A stretch of 6,615 bases of DNA from JACQKA01 sp964462785 (GCA_964462785.1 CAYWZA010000036.1:1-6615), one strand, 5' to 3'; positions 1 to 5,758 are shown, counted from the first letter of the stretch. Translations and numbers: made by a program. The notes: generated from the sequence alone by a model not told the origin.

Positions 1-122
1 ACACTAGGCTGGTAATGTACAAGGTTGGTGTTCAAAAATATGGGGGAGGGTCACTCCTTAAGTCCATGGTATAATTTATTTATTAAGAGCATCGGCATCA
101 TCGGGGCAATTTGCAATAATCT
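1..122. other. Upstream intergenic segment and 5' leader
   Basis: No convincing coding region is seen here on either strand. The segment contains one strong promoter motif (67-75) and the roughly 40-base leader of the zinc-ribbon gene. The end of a neighbouring gene could lie in the first 60 bases, but nothing here identifies it. Confidence 0.5.
67..75 (+). promoter_or_regulatory. Extended -10 promoter TGGTATAAT
   Basis: A perfect TGn plus TATAAT sits 47 bases before the ATG at 123. No TTGACA-like -35 is seen at 16-18 bp spacing, so recognition would rest on the extended -10. Transcription would begin near 82, giving a leader of about 41 bases with no clear Shine-Dalgarno sequence. Confidence 0.7.
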
Positions 123-638
123 ATGGCATTTAGAAAAGAAGGGGAATTTGGAGGCGGACAGGGAGGTAAAAGGAGCTTCGGCGGGAAGCGCTTTGGTGGC
201 AAAAAGCCTTTCGGGAATGGTGGCGGATTTGGTGGGCCGAAAGAAATGTTTAGCGCAACGTGCGCACAATGCGGGAAGCCTTGCGAAGTGCCATTTCGCC
301 CGTCAGGCGATCGCCCGGTGTATTGCCGCGAATGTTTCGGCGGCAAGAGTGATGCTCCACGTAATGATTTCGGTGGACGTCGCGACAACACGCGCAGCTT
401 CGAGCCTCGCCGCGGAGCGCCGTCTTTTGCTCCACAGCAGAATCAGAATGCACCTAGCGAGCGCTTCAACGAGCTCAAACGCCAGATTGATGCCGTGCAT
501 AACAAGCTTGATGTCATGACCAAGCTGATTGAAGCACTTACTCCATCTACACATACAAAACCTGCAACGCTACCAATCGAAGAGTCAGCACCCAAAAAGC
601 CAGCCAAGAAAGCAAAAGCAAAGCCGGCGAAAAAGTAA
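123..638 (+). CDS. CxxC-x17-CxxC zinc-ribbon protein with Gly-rich N-terminus and Lys/Ala tail
   Basis: This is a 171-residue basic protein. Residues 7-40 are Gly/Lys/Arg/Phe-rich repeats of the FGG type. Residues 47-71 hold C47-x2-C50, exactly 17 residues, then C68-x2-C71, matching the small CxxC-x17-CxxC zinc-ribbon family common in CPR genomes (from memory). An extra Cys54 lies inside the ribbon. Residues 112-139 look like a short coiled coil, and residues 158-171 are a Lys/Ala/Pro tail like that of histone H1. The layout suggests a zinc-binding, nucleic-acid-associated protein, possibly oligomeric; the exact role is unknown. The ATG start follows a strong promoter and has no clear ribosome-binding site. 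The next gene starts 52 bases downstream with its own promoter, so this gene may be monocistronic. Confidence 0.85.
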   Translation: MAFRKEGEFGGGQGGKRSFGGKRFGGKKPFGNGGGFGGPKEMFSATCAQCGKPCEVPFRPSGDRPVYCRECFGGKSDAPRNDFGGRRDNTRSFEPRRGAPSFAPQQNQNAPSERFNELKRQIDAVHNKLDVMTKLIEALTPSTHTKPATLPIEESAPKKPAKKAKAKPAKK

Positions 639-675
639 TTCCGTCGTTAGCTTTCAGACGGTCGTAAAAGAACGA

Positions 676-684
676 TGGTATACT
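676..684 (+). promoter_or_regulatory. Extended -10 promoter TGGTATACT, leaderless geometry
   Basis: TGn plus TATACT (5 of 6 matches to TATAAT) ends 6 bases before the ATG at 691. A start site 7 bases after the hexamer would fall on the A of ATG, giving a leaderless mRNA. No Shine-Dalgarno could fit in this transcript. The same geometry recurs at 1492 and 2493. Confidence 0.65.
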
Positions 685-690
685 GCCCCA

Positions 691-1206
691 ATGCAAAATG
701 TATACACGTACACCGTGCCACTATTTATAAAAATGTTGGGAGGATTGAAGAATGTATTGAGTAAGTCTGAAGCGTTTGCGAAAGAGAAGGGAATGACCGA
801 GGAGGAATTTCTCAACAATGCGCTCGCGCCGGACATGTTTCCATTTGTGCGGCAGATTCAAATTGCGAGCGACAATGCCAAAGGAGCATGCGCGCGGCTT
901 TCGGGTATGGAGCCGCCGAAATTTGAGGACAACGAAAAAAGCTTTGCCGAGCTCGTGCAGCGCATTGATAAGACACTCGCGTTTGTGTCGACATTTACAC
1001 CAGAATCATTCACTGATGCACCCACTCGAAAAATTACACTCCCGTATTTTCCAGATAAATACATGATGGGTGATGAATACGCACTTGAATACGTGGTGCC
1101 GAACTTTCTATTTCATGTGTCTATTGCCTATGCGATTGCGCGGAAGGTGGGTGTTCCAATCGGAAAGGCAGATTACATGAACGGACTGCCGTTTAAGGAT
1201 TTGTAG
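691..1206 (+). CDS. DUF1993 family protein
   Basis: This is a 171-residue soluble protein. It matches the DUF1993 pattern from memory: an N-terminal MxxxYxxxVPxFxxML segment (1-15), an APDMFPFxxQIQIASDNAKGA-type core (46-66), the ARLSGMEPPKFEDNEKSF region (68-85), RIDKTLAFV (91-99), and a C-terminal PNFLFHVSIAYAI with His142 followed by GVPIGKADY (154-162). The family is an all-helical bundle with unknown biochemical function; its single conserved His resembles DinB-like bundles, but that link is inference. The reading frame stays open upstream to 529, but similarity begins at this ATG and a promoter lies just before it. The GIY-YIG gene follows after 14 bases, so co-transcription is likely. 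Confidence 0.88.
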   Translation: MQNVYTYTVPLFIKMLGGLKNVLSKSEAFAKEKGMTEEEFLNNALAPDMFPFVRQIQIASDNAKGACARLSGMEPPKFEDNEKSFAELVQRIDKTLAFVSTFTPESFTDAPTRKITLPYFPDKYMMGDEYALEYVVPNFLFHVSIAYAIARKVGVPIGKADYMNGLPFKDL

Positions 1207-1209
1207 TCG

Positions 1210-1215
1210 TACAGT
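1210..1215 (+). promoter_or_regulatory. Possible weak -10 (TACAGT)
   Basis: TACAGT fits TAnnnT and lies 5 bases before the ATG at 1221, close to the leaderless spacing of the neighbours. There is no upstream TG dinucleotide and no -35. The gene may instead be read from the promoter at 676. Confidence 0.3.
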
Positions 1216-1220
1216 GCGGC

Positions 1221-1469
1221 ATGTATTTCGTCTACATCATCGAATGTAAGGACGGCTCGTTGTACACGGGTATTACCACAGACGTAGCGCGGCGATTTGA
1301 AGAGCATAAGGCGGGTGATGGTGGGCATTATACGCGCGCCCGCGGTGCGAAAAAACTACTTTATAGCGAGCAGCATCCCAATCGTTCGGCGGCACTCAAG
1401 CGCGAAGCGACAATCAAAAAAATGCCACGTGCAAAAAAGCTAGAACTCACAGTAATCACCAAAGCATAA
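1221..1469 (+). CDS. GIY-YIG endonuclease-domain protein, YhbQ/UPF0213-like
   Basis: This is an 82-residue single-domain protein. The GIY-like strand is FVYI (residues 3-6) and the YIG strand is YTG (15-17). The catalytic Arg is R24 or R25 in DVARRFEEH, with H29 next on that helix, and the metal-binding Glu is E62 in LKREATIKK. Length and motifs match the stand-alone YhbQ/UPF0213 group, whose members bind or cut DNA; the native substrate is unclear and a role in DNA repair is only suggested. It lies 14 bases after the DUF1993 gene and 37 bases before obg. Its stop codon is inside a dyad that covers the region upstream of the obg promoter. No Shine-Dalgarno is visible. Confidence 0.9.
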   Translation: MYFVYIIECKDGSLYTGITTDVARRFEEHKAGDGGHYTRARGAKKLLYSEQHPNRSAALKREATIKKMPRAKKLELTVITKA

Positions 1470-1482
1470 CTTATGCGTTTGG
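1459..1482. repeat. Inverted repeat, possible operator upstream of obg
   Basis: CCAAAGCATAA and TTATGC(g)TTTGG are complementary around C1470, with one unpaired G at 1477. As RNA they could form a stem of about 9 bp with a 5-base loop. The repeat contains the GIY-YIG stop codon and covers the -35 position of the obg promoter (its -10 hexamer starts at 1495). There is no T-tract, so a terminator is unlikely. A protein-binding site is possible but unproven. Confidence 0.45.
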
Positions 1483-1491
1483 CAAGATCCG

Positions 1492-1500
1492 TGCTAGAGT
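1492..1500 (+). promoter_or_regulatory. Extended -10 promoter TGCTAGAGT for obg, leaderless geometry
   Basis: TGn plus TAGAGT fits TGnTAnnnT and lies 6 bases before the ATG at 1507, exactly the spacing seen at 676 and 2493. No good -35 is present at normal spacing, and a TTGGCA at 1479-1484 is too close. Confidence 0.5.
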
Positions 1501-1506
1501 CCACAT

Positions 1507-2475
1507 ATGCTTATCGATGATGTCACAGTGCGCATTCGCGGCGGCCATGGAGGTCGCGGTGTTGTCGGCTGGAATAAAATTAAGGGGAATATCGGTCCCA
1601 CCGGCTCGAATGGCGGTGAGGGCGGGAGTGTATATCTCGAAGGAGTGTCCGACTTGAGTACTCTCATGCAATTTCGCTACAAAAAAAGCGTGAAGGCGGA
1701 GAATGGTGAGCAGGGCACGACCCGACTGCGCGACGGAGCAGATGGCGATGATTTGGTGCTCAAGATTCCTGTGGGCACGGTGATCACCAATCTCGATACG
1801 AAATGGACACATGAAATCACGAAAGTGGGCGAGCGCGTGCTTGTCGCAAAAGGCGGGCATCGCGGTCGCGGCAATTATCGCTTTCGCTCTTCGACAAATA
1901 CGAGCCCGTACGAATCTGAAGTGGGCAAAGAGGGTGATAATTTTTCGTTCCGTCTCGAGCTGAAAATGATCGCCGATATCGGGCTTATCGGTTTGCCGAA
2001 TGCGGGGAAGTCGAGTCTGCTCAACACGCTCACAGGAGCAAAAGCCAAAATTGGCAATTACGCATTTACCACACTCGAGCCATCGCTTGGCACGTATTAC
2101 GATCTCATCCTTGCCGATATTCCAGGACTCATTGAAGGTGCGTCAGGAGGAAAAGGATTAGGTACGAAATTTTTGCGGCATATCGAGCGCACGCGCACGC
2201 TCTTCCATCTCATTTCCGCCGAATCTGAAGATGTGCTGCGCGATTACAACATCATTCGCGAGGAGCTTGGCGCATACAATCCTCAGATGCTCGAAAAAGA
2301 CGAGTACGTGCTTTTGACGAAGACGGACATGGTAGACGCGGATACAGTGGCGAAGCAGCTCAAAGCGCTGAAGAAAGTTTCTAAGCATACGCTCGCCATA
2401 TCTATCATCGACGATGAAAGTATGGCTGCGCTCAAAAAATTGCTCAACACACTTGCGGGCAAGAAAGGGGTTTGA
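1507..2475 (+). CDS. obg: GTPase Obg/CgtA, short form
   Basis: This 322-residue GTPase acts in late assembly of the large ribosomal subunit and in stress control. The glycine-rich Obg fold spans about 1-157. The G domain follows: G1 GLPNAGKSS (162-170), switch I with TTL (188-190), G3 DIPGLIEG (204-211), a KFLRHIERT signature (221-229), and G4 TKTD (271-274) where most members have NKxD. The G5 loop is weak (AISI, near 297-300, instead of a clear SA). The protein ends soon after the G domain and lacks the C-terminal extension of many Obg proteins. The usual GGPDGGDGGRGG loop is changed and shortened (residues 21-42). The start is fixed by the MLIDDVTVRIRGGHGG beginning and by the promoter 6 bases upstream. 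No Shine-Dalgarno is present. Confidence 0.96.
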   Translation: MLIDDVTVRIRGGHGGRGVVGWNKIKGNIGPTGSNGGEGGSVYLEGVSDLSTLMQFRYKKSVKAENGEQGTTRLRDGADGDDLVLKIPVGTVITNLDTKWTHEITKVGERVLVAKGGHRGRGNYRFRSSTNTSPYESEVGKEGDNFSFRLELKMIADIGLIGLPNAGKSSLLNTLTGAKAKIGNYAFTTLEPSLGTYYDLILADIPGLIEGASGGKGLGTKFLRHIERTRTLFHLISAESEDVLRDYNIIREELGAYNPQMLEKDEYVLLTKTDMVDADTVAKQLKALKKVSKHTLAISIIDDESMAALKKLLNTLAGKKGV

Positions 2476-2492
2476 GTGAGCACATCAAAGCG

Positions 2493-2501
2493 TGATATCG
2501 T
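2493..2501 (+). promoter_or_regulatory. Extended -10 promoter TGATATCGT, leaderless geometry
   Basis: TGn plus TATCGT fits TGnTAnnnT and lies 6 bases before the ATG at 2508. A possible -35, TTGAGT (2472-2477), lies 18 bp upstream and overlaps the obg stop codon. No Shine-Dalgarno sequence is present. Confidence 0.55.
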
Positions 2502-2507
2502 TTTTGT

Positions 2508-2990
2508 ATGTCAAAGACCGTGTTTGGAGTGGCATTAGGGGCAGTAGTGCTGGGCGGTTTTGGCTATGTGCTTTGGTATACACATGACCAAATGCCGCGC
2601 AACGAGACAAGCGCGACGCAGGTAGCAAGCTCGAGTGCAGCGAAGTTGCGGACGCTCAACGACATCATTGCAGAGGACGGTAACTTCATATGCGCATTCA
2701 CCAATGAAGATCCCGGAGCAAGAAATAGCGGCACGCTTTATATTTCGGGCGAAAACTTCCGTGGAGATTTCAGTACAGCTCATATGATTCAATATGGAGG
2801 GTTTGTGTACACGTGGGCTGACGCTGCGTCGATGGGTACGAAAACGCCGCGCGTGGCAGAAAGGGGAATGGCAGAGCAGCAAGGCTTCGACATGCAAGCT
2901 GCGCTGGCATACGACTGCAAAGATTGGACCCCCGATCTCACCAAATTCGACCTGCCAGCAAAGGTGAAGTTTCAAGAGGTGGCTCAGTAA
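2508..2990 (+). CDS. Membrane-anchored extracytoplasmic protein of unknown function
   Basis: This is a 160-residue protein with an N-terminal hydrophobic segment (about 4-24), probably an uncleaved anchor since no clear cleavage site or lipobox Cys is seen. A short polar linker (about 26-48) leads to an outside domain. Visible landmarks are FICAFT with C62, SGTLYISGENFRGDF (74-88), HMIQYGGFVYTW (92-103), and YDCKDWTPDLTKFDLP (135-150) with C137 and W140. C62 and C137 could form a disulfide. The alternating beta-like pattern and the 'RGDF...MI...YTW' layout resemble small secreted proteins I recall from CPR genomes, with a LolA/DUF4412-like feel; this is from memory and weak. It has its own promoter 32 bases after obg. 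Confidence 0.8.
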   Translation: MSKTVFGVALGAVVLGGFGYVLWYTHDQMPRNETSATQVASSSAAKLRTLNDIIAEDGNFICAFTNEDPGARNSGTLYISGENFRGDFSTAHMIQYGGFVYTWADAASMGTKTPRVAERGMAEQQGFDMQAALAYDCKDWTPDLTKFDLPAKVKFQEVAQ

Positions 2991-3025
2991 AAACTGCGAC
3001 CCTTGTTTCGTTCGGGTTTTCGTAG

Positions 3026-3031
3026 TATTAT
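3026..3031 (+). promoter_or_regulatory. Candidate -10 (TATTAT) for typA
   Basis: TATTAT matches TATAAT at 5 of 6 positions, preceded by TAG rather than TGn. It predicts a start near 3038 and a leader of about 33 bases. A second candidate, TATTCT (3055-3060), is 10 bases before the ATG at 3071, so the choice is unsettled. Confidence 0.4.
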
Positions 3032-3041
3032 TGCACGACTG

Positions 3042-3054
3042 CCGGCTTGGCCGG
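3042..3054 (+). promoter_or_regulatory. Small hairpin in the typA leader
   Basis: CCGGC (3042-3046) and GCCGG (3050-3054) form a GC-only 5-bp stem with a 3-base TTG loop, extendable by a G-T and a T-A pair. A short T-rich stretch (3057-3065) follows, with the ATG at 3071. It could affect typA expression or be a protein-binding dyad; no known riboswitch is recognised. Confidence 0.35.
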
Positions 3055-3070
3055 TATTCTTTTTGGCCTT

Positions 3071-4864
3071 ATGGAAATTCGAAATATAGCGATTATCGCG
3101 CACGTGGATCATGGAAAGACGACGCTCACCGACGCGATTTTGAAACAGACGGGCGCGGTGGAGGAGGGGGTGACGATGGACTCGAACAAGCTTGAGCAGG
3201 AGCGCGGCATTACCATCTATTCAAAAAACTGCTCGATTGTATACAAGGGGACAAAGATAAACATCGTCGACACCCCGGGGCACGCGGATTTCGGCTCGGA
3301 AGTCGAGCGTGTGTTGCGCTCGATTGATTCCGTGCTCCTTGTTGTGGACGCGCAGGAAGGTCCGATGCCGCAGACGCGCTTTGTGCTTAAAAAGTCGCTC
3401 GAGTTGGGTTTAAAGCCAATTGTGGTTATTAATAAAATTGATAAGCCGGCTGCAGATCCCGCGCGTTGTGAAGAACAGGTGCTCGAGCTTTTCCTGGAGC
3501 TCGGTGCTTCAAATGAGCAAGCGGATTTTACAGTCGTGTACGCAATTGGCAGGCAGGGTATCGCAAAGCGAAAACTCGAAGATGAATCCATCGATCTTAC
3601 GCCGCTCCTTGATGTGGTGCTCGAGCATGTACCCGTGGCGCCTACGGCGCAGGAAGGTGCTCCGCTTATGCTTCAATCATTTAATCTTGCGTACGACAAT
3701 TTCCTCGGACGACTTGCCGTCGGACGTATTTATGAGGGAGTCGCGAAGCAAAACTCCCCGGTGTTTGTCAAAAAACCCGACGGCACGACGCGCACTGGCA
3801 AGCTCACAAAGATTTTTACTTTTGAAGGACTCAAACGTGTAGAGGCGGCAGAAGCAAGCGCAGGAGATATCGTACTCATCGCCGGGCTTCCCGATATTGA
3901 TATTGGCGAAACGGTCACGACGAACGGAAACGCAACGCCGCTTCCCGCGATTGCGGTGGACGAGCCGACCATCACGCTCAATTTCCTCGTGAATAATTCC
4001 CCCTTTGCGGGGCGTGAAGGGAAGTACGTGACATCGCGTCAGTTGCGCGAACGATTGGAACGCGAGCTCGAAGTGAATGTGGGGCTTCGTGTTGATTTTG
4101 ATTCGCAGGATAATTTTAAAATTTCCGGACGTGGCGAATTGCACATTGCCATTTTGCTCGAAAACATGCGGCGCGAAGGGTATGAAATGCAGGTCTCCCA
4201 GCCCGAAGTCATAGTGCGCGAAGAGGATGGCAAGAAAACTGAACCGTTTGAAGAAGTCGTCGTCGATACGCCTACAGAATATCAAGGCACCATTATCGAA
4301 CGACTCGGGACGCGCGGTTTCGTCATGACCAATCTCGTATCACACGGTCCGACGGTACGCCTCATGTTTGAAGGACCGACACGCGGGCTTTTGGGGTATC
4401 GCAATCAGTTTGTGATCGACACGAAAGGCGAGGGGATTATGGCGGCGCGCGTGATCGGCTTCAAGCCGTTTGCCGGAGAGATCCGCAAGCGCGCGGTCGG
4501 CTCAATGACTTCAATGGTGACGGGGAAATCACTCGGCTTTTCTTTGTGGAATTTGCAGGAGCGCGGGCGGCTCTATATCAATCCTGCGACAGAGGTGTAC
4601 GAGGGTATGGTGATCGGAGACACTTCCAAAGGTGATGAAATGACCGTCAATCCGACGAAAAATAAAAATCTCACCAACATTCGCGCAAGTTCATCGGATG
4701 ATGCTATTGATCTCGTGCCGCCATTCGAGCTCTCGATTGAGCGCGGTCTCGAAATTATGCAAAAGGACGAATACCTGGAGGTCACGCCGCTCTCAGTGCG
4801 CTTGCGCAAGAAGCACCTCACTGAAAGTGCGCGCGCGAAAGCGAAGGCTGCAGGCGAGAACTAA
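3071..4864 (+). CDS. typA: Translational GTPase TypA/BipA
   Basis: This is a 597-residue ribosome-binding GTPase of the EF-G/LepA group, known in other bacteria for roles in stress, cold growth and ribosome assembly. G motifs are in order: G1 AHVDHGKTT (10-18), G2 RGIT (45-48), G3 DTPGH (67-71) and G4 NKID (121-124). The G5 region reads YAIG (157-160) where many TypA proteins have YASA. The beta-barrel domain II covers about 197-290, and the later EF-G-like domains include SGRGELHIAILLENMRREG (352-370). The family-specific C-terminal domain includes GPTRGLLGYRNQF and the NPTKNKNLTNIRAS region. Length is close to the usual 600-615. The start at ATG 3071 (MEIRNIAIIAHVDHG) fits the family; an in-frame TTG at 3047 would add 8 unmatched residues from inside the leader hairpin. 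No Shine-Dalgarno is seen. Confidence 0.97.
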   Translation: MEIRNIAIIAHVDHGKTTLTDAILKQTGAVEEGVTMDSNKLEQERGITIYSKNCSIVYKGTKINIVDTPGHADFGSEVERVLRSIDSVLLVVDAQEGPMPQTRFVLKKSLELGLKPIVVINKIDKPAADPARCEEQVLELFLELGASNEQADFTVVYAIGRQGIAKRKLEDESIDLTPLLDVVLEHVPVAPTAQEGAPLMLQSFNLAYDNFLGRLAVGRIYEGVAKQNSPVFVKKPDGTTRTGKLTKIFTFEGLKRVEAAEASAGDIVLIAGLPDIDIGETVTTNGNATPLPAIAVDEPTITLNFLVNNSPFAGREGKYVTSRQLRERLERELEVNVGLRVDFDSQDNFKISGRGELHIAILLENMRREGYEMQVSQPEVIVREEDGKKTEPFEEVVVDTPTEYQGTIIERLGTRGFVMTNLVSHGPTVRLMFEGPTRGLLGYRNQFVIDTKGEGIMAARVIGFKPFAGEIRKRAVGSMTSMVTGKSLGFSLWNLQERGRLYINPATEVYEGMVIGDTSKGDEMTVNPTKNKNLTNIRASSSDDAIDLVPPFELSIERGLEIMQKDEYLEVTPLSVRLRKKHLTESARAKAKAAGEN

Positions 4865-4866
4865 TT

Positions 4867-4883
4867 CTACGGTTCTTCCGTAG
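4867..4883. terminator. Possible shared hairpin between convergent genes
   Basis: CTACGG (4867-4872) and CCGTAG (4878-4883) form a 6-bp stem with a 5-base loop, starting 3 bases after the typA stop codon. It also encodes the last codons and stop of the convergent gene. No proper T-tract follows on either strand, so a terminator role is only possible. Confidence 0.3.
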
Positions 4884-5211
4884 GTGGTATTTGTTCTTCC
4901 TCGACCCGATACGTCAGGGCATATAGTGTCCAGAAGGGCATCCATTGCAGAAACGGCAGCCACTCACCAATCATCATCAAAACCCGCGTGAAGAATCGGT
5001 GTTCAAATTGTGACGGCAGATTGTTATGACCGCCCCAAATAAACAGAAAGCTCTGTACAAAAATACTTAGAATTATATTAATGCCAGCCCCGATGATGAT
5101 GCCAATTCCTGGGATGGCAAACATCGTGAAACCAACCACTATTTGTAGAAAATCGATGGCGATCGTAAATATCACAAGCGCATTCCAACCGCGCGGACGC
5201 ACCCTAGTCAT
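4867..5211 (-). CDS. Small integral membrane protein of unknown function
   Basis: This is a 114-residue protein, family not recognised. The basic N-terminus MTRVRPRG precedes a hydrophobic segment at about 11-30 (with Asp20), then a proline and glycine-rich segment at about 31-59, including IPGIGIIIGAGI. A third moderately hydrophobic, Trp-rich segment lies at about 75-100 (IGEWLPFLQWMPFWTLYAL). An acidic tail (EEEQIPPTEEP) ends the protein. Two or three membrane passes are likely, with the positive N-terminus inside. The frame stays open upstream to 5385, but that part reads through a terminator hairpin, so ATG 5211 is chosen; a -10-like TACAAT lies 7 bases before it. It converges with typA with only 2 bases between stop codons. 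Confidence 0.75.
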   Translation of the reverse strand: MTRVRPRGWNALVIFTIAIDFLQIVVGFTMFAIPGIGIIIGAGINIILSIFVQSFLFIWGGHNNLPSQFEHRFFTRVLMMIGEWLPFLQWMPFWTLYALTYRVEEEQIPPTEEP

Positions 5212-5218
5212 GTATTCT

Positions 5219-5224
5219 ATTGTA
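5219..5224 (-). promoter_or_regulatory. -10 element TACAAT for the small membrane protein gene
   Basis: On the - strand TACAAT (5 of 6 matches) ends 7 bases before the ATG at 5211. This implies a leaderless or nearly leaderless mRNA. It begins only 4 bases after the end of the upstream terminator stem. No Shine-Dalgarno sequence is present. Confidence 0.5.
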
Positions 5225-5228
5225 CAAC

Positions 5229-5258
5229 AAATCCCGCGAGCGCTTGCTCGCGGGATTT
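5229..5258 (-). terminator. Strong intrinsic terminator hairpin
   Basis: AAATCCCGCGAGC (5229-5241) and its perfect complement (5246-5258) form a 13-bp stem with a GCTT loop. Read on the - strand it begins 25 bases after the stop of the secreted-protein gene and ends in a TTTGTT tract, so it should end that transcript. On the + strand it ends in TTTTT, so it may also stop transcripts coming through from typA. Confidence 0.8.
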
Positions 5259-5282
5259 TTAAAAGCCTGTTCTGGGTGGACT

Positions 5283-5750
5283 CTAACCTCTCTGGAATGT
5301 GAACGACGCTCTTTTCACGGGACCGGAATGGGGTCGCATGACGACCTTTGCGCCGTGACCACTGACCGATATGGATGCTAGCCACTCATCGCCACGTACA
5401 GTAGCTTCGATAGTGCCGTTTCCTGCAGTGCCCGATACGGTGCCGCGATTTTCATAATTCCTCTCCTCGAACGTGCCACGGATGTGGTTATCGAGCGCTT
5501 GCAGAGCGCCTTTCACGTCGATCTTCAAGCTGGCATTTGCGCAGCGCACATTCAGCGAAAGACTCGTACCGTTTTTTGATGGGAAATACGTCGCGACGCA
5601 TCGCATGTTTTCCGATTCGCCACTCGACATCTGAATGGCACCCTTTCCGACCCACCGTCCGCCAAAGCCATCGAATGCGCCGGCATAAGCGGGAGCGGAT
5701 ACCAGTATAAGCAGTGCTACAAGAGCACCTTGCAGTGTGTACTGTTTCAT
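5283..5750 (-). CDS. Secreted protein with signal peptide, resembling an alphaproteobacterial family
   Basis: This is a 155-residue protein. Residues 1-23 form a classic signal peptide (hydrophobic 8-19, likely cut at AYA|GA). The mature part is beta-rich with repeating Gly-x-W/F/I patterns: GGRWVGKGAIQ (30-40), RCVATYFP (50-57), LNVRCANASLKIDVKG (66-81), GTFEERNYENRGTVSGTAG (92-110), IEATVRGDEW (114-123) and RPHSGPVKRASFTFQRG (139-155). C51 and C70 may pair as a disulfide. This layout resembles a family of small periplasmic proteins of unknown function that I recall from Rhizobiales and relatives (GxWxGxGxI, RCRATY, LRCAS, VSGxxSG). It is the only gene here with a clear ribosome-binding site. 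The hairpin at 5229-5258 ends its transcript. Confidence 0.82.
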   Translation of the reverse strand: MKQYTLQGALVALLILVSAPAYAGAFDGFGGRWVGKGAIQMSSGESENMRCVATYFPSKNGTSLSLNVRCANASLKIDVKGALQALDNHIRGTFEERNYENRGTVSGTAGNGTIEATVRGDEWLASISVSGHGAKVVMRPHSGPVKRASFTFQRG

Positions 5751-5758
5751 GATCTAGC

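Noticed and set aside
33..43. CAAAAATATGG shared with the MITE-like element (6504-6514)
   Set aside because: An 11-base match is expected by chance several times in a window this size, and the flanking bases do not match, so it is not a second element copy.
25..519. Open frame of 164 codons from a TTG at 25
   Set aside because: It overlaps the zinc-ribbon gene in another frame, shows no domain, and its composition is that of an out-of-frame reading of Gly-rich codons.
641..661. Hairpin CCGTC/GACGG after the zinc-ribbon gene
   Set aside because: The stem has only 5 bp with an 11-base loop and no T-tract, too weak to call a terminator.
529..690. Upstream extension of the DUF1993 gene by 54 codons
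   Set aside because: The extension overlaps the end of the zinc-ribbon gene, is Lys/Gln/Ser-rich and unlike the family, and family similarity starts at ATG 691 next to a promoter.
3001..3024. Possible terminator ACCC/GGGT before typA
   Set aside because: Only a 4-bp stem with a large loop is possible, followed by a short interrupted T stretch.
3047..3070. TTG start for TypA at 3047
   Set aside because: It adds 8 residues without family support and would begin in the loop of the leader hairpin; ATG 3071 matches the family start.
3677..4285. 202-codon open frame antisense to typA
   Set aside because: It lies wholly inside the highly conserved typA coding region, is rich in rare residues such as Phe/His/Arg, and has no recognisable domain or start signals.
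5212..5385. N-terminal extension of the small membrane protein by 58 codons
   Set aside because: It reads through the perfect 13-bp terminator stem and into the 3' end of the next gene; the hydrophobic protein starts naturally at ATG 5211.
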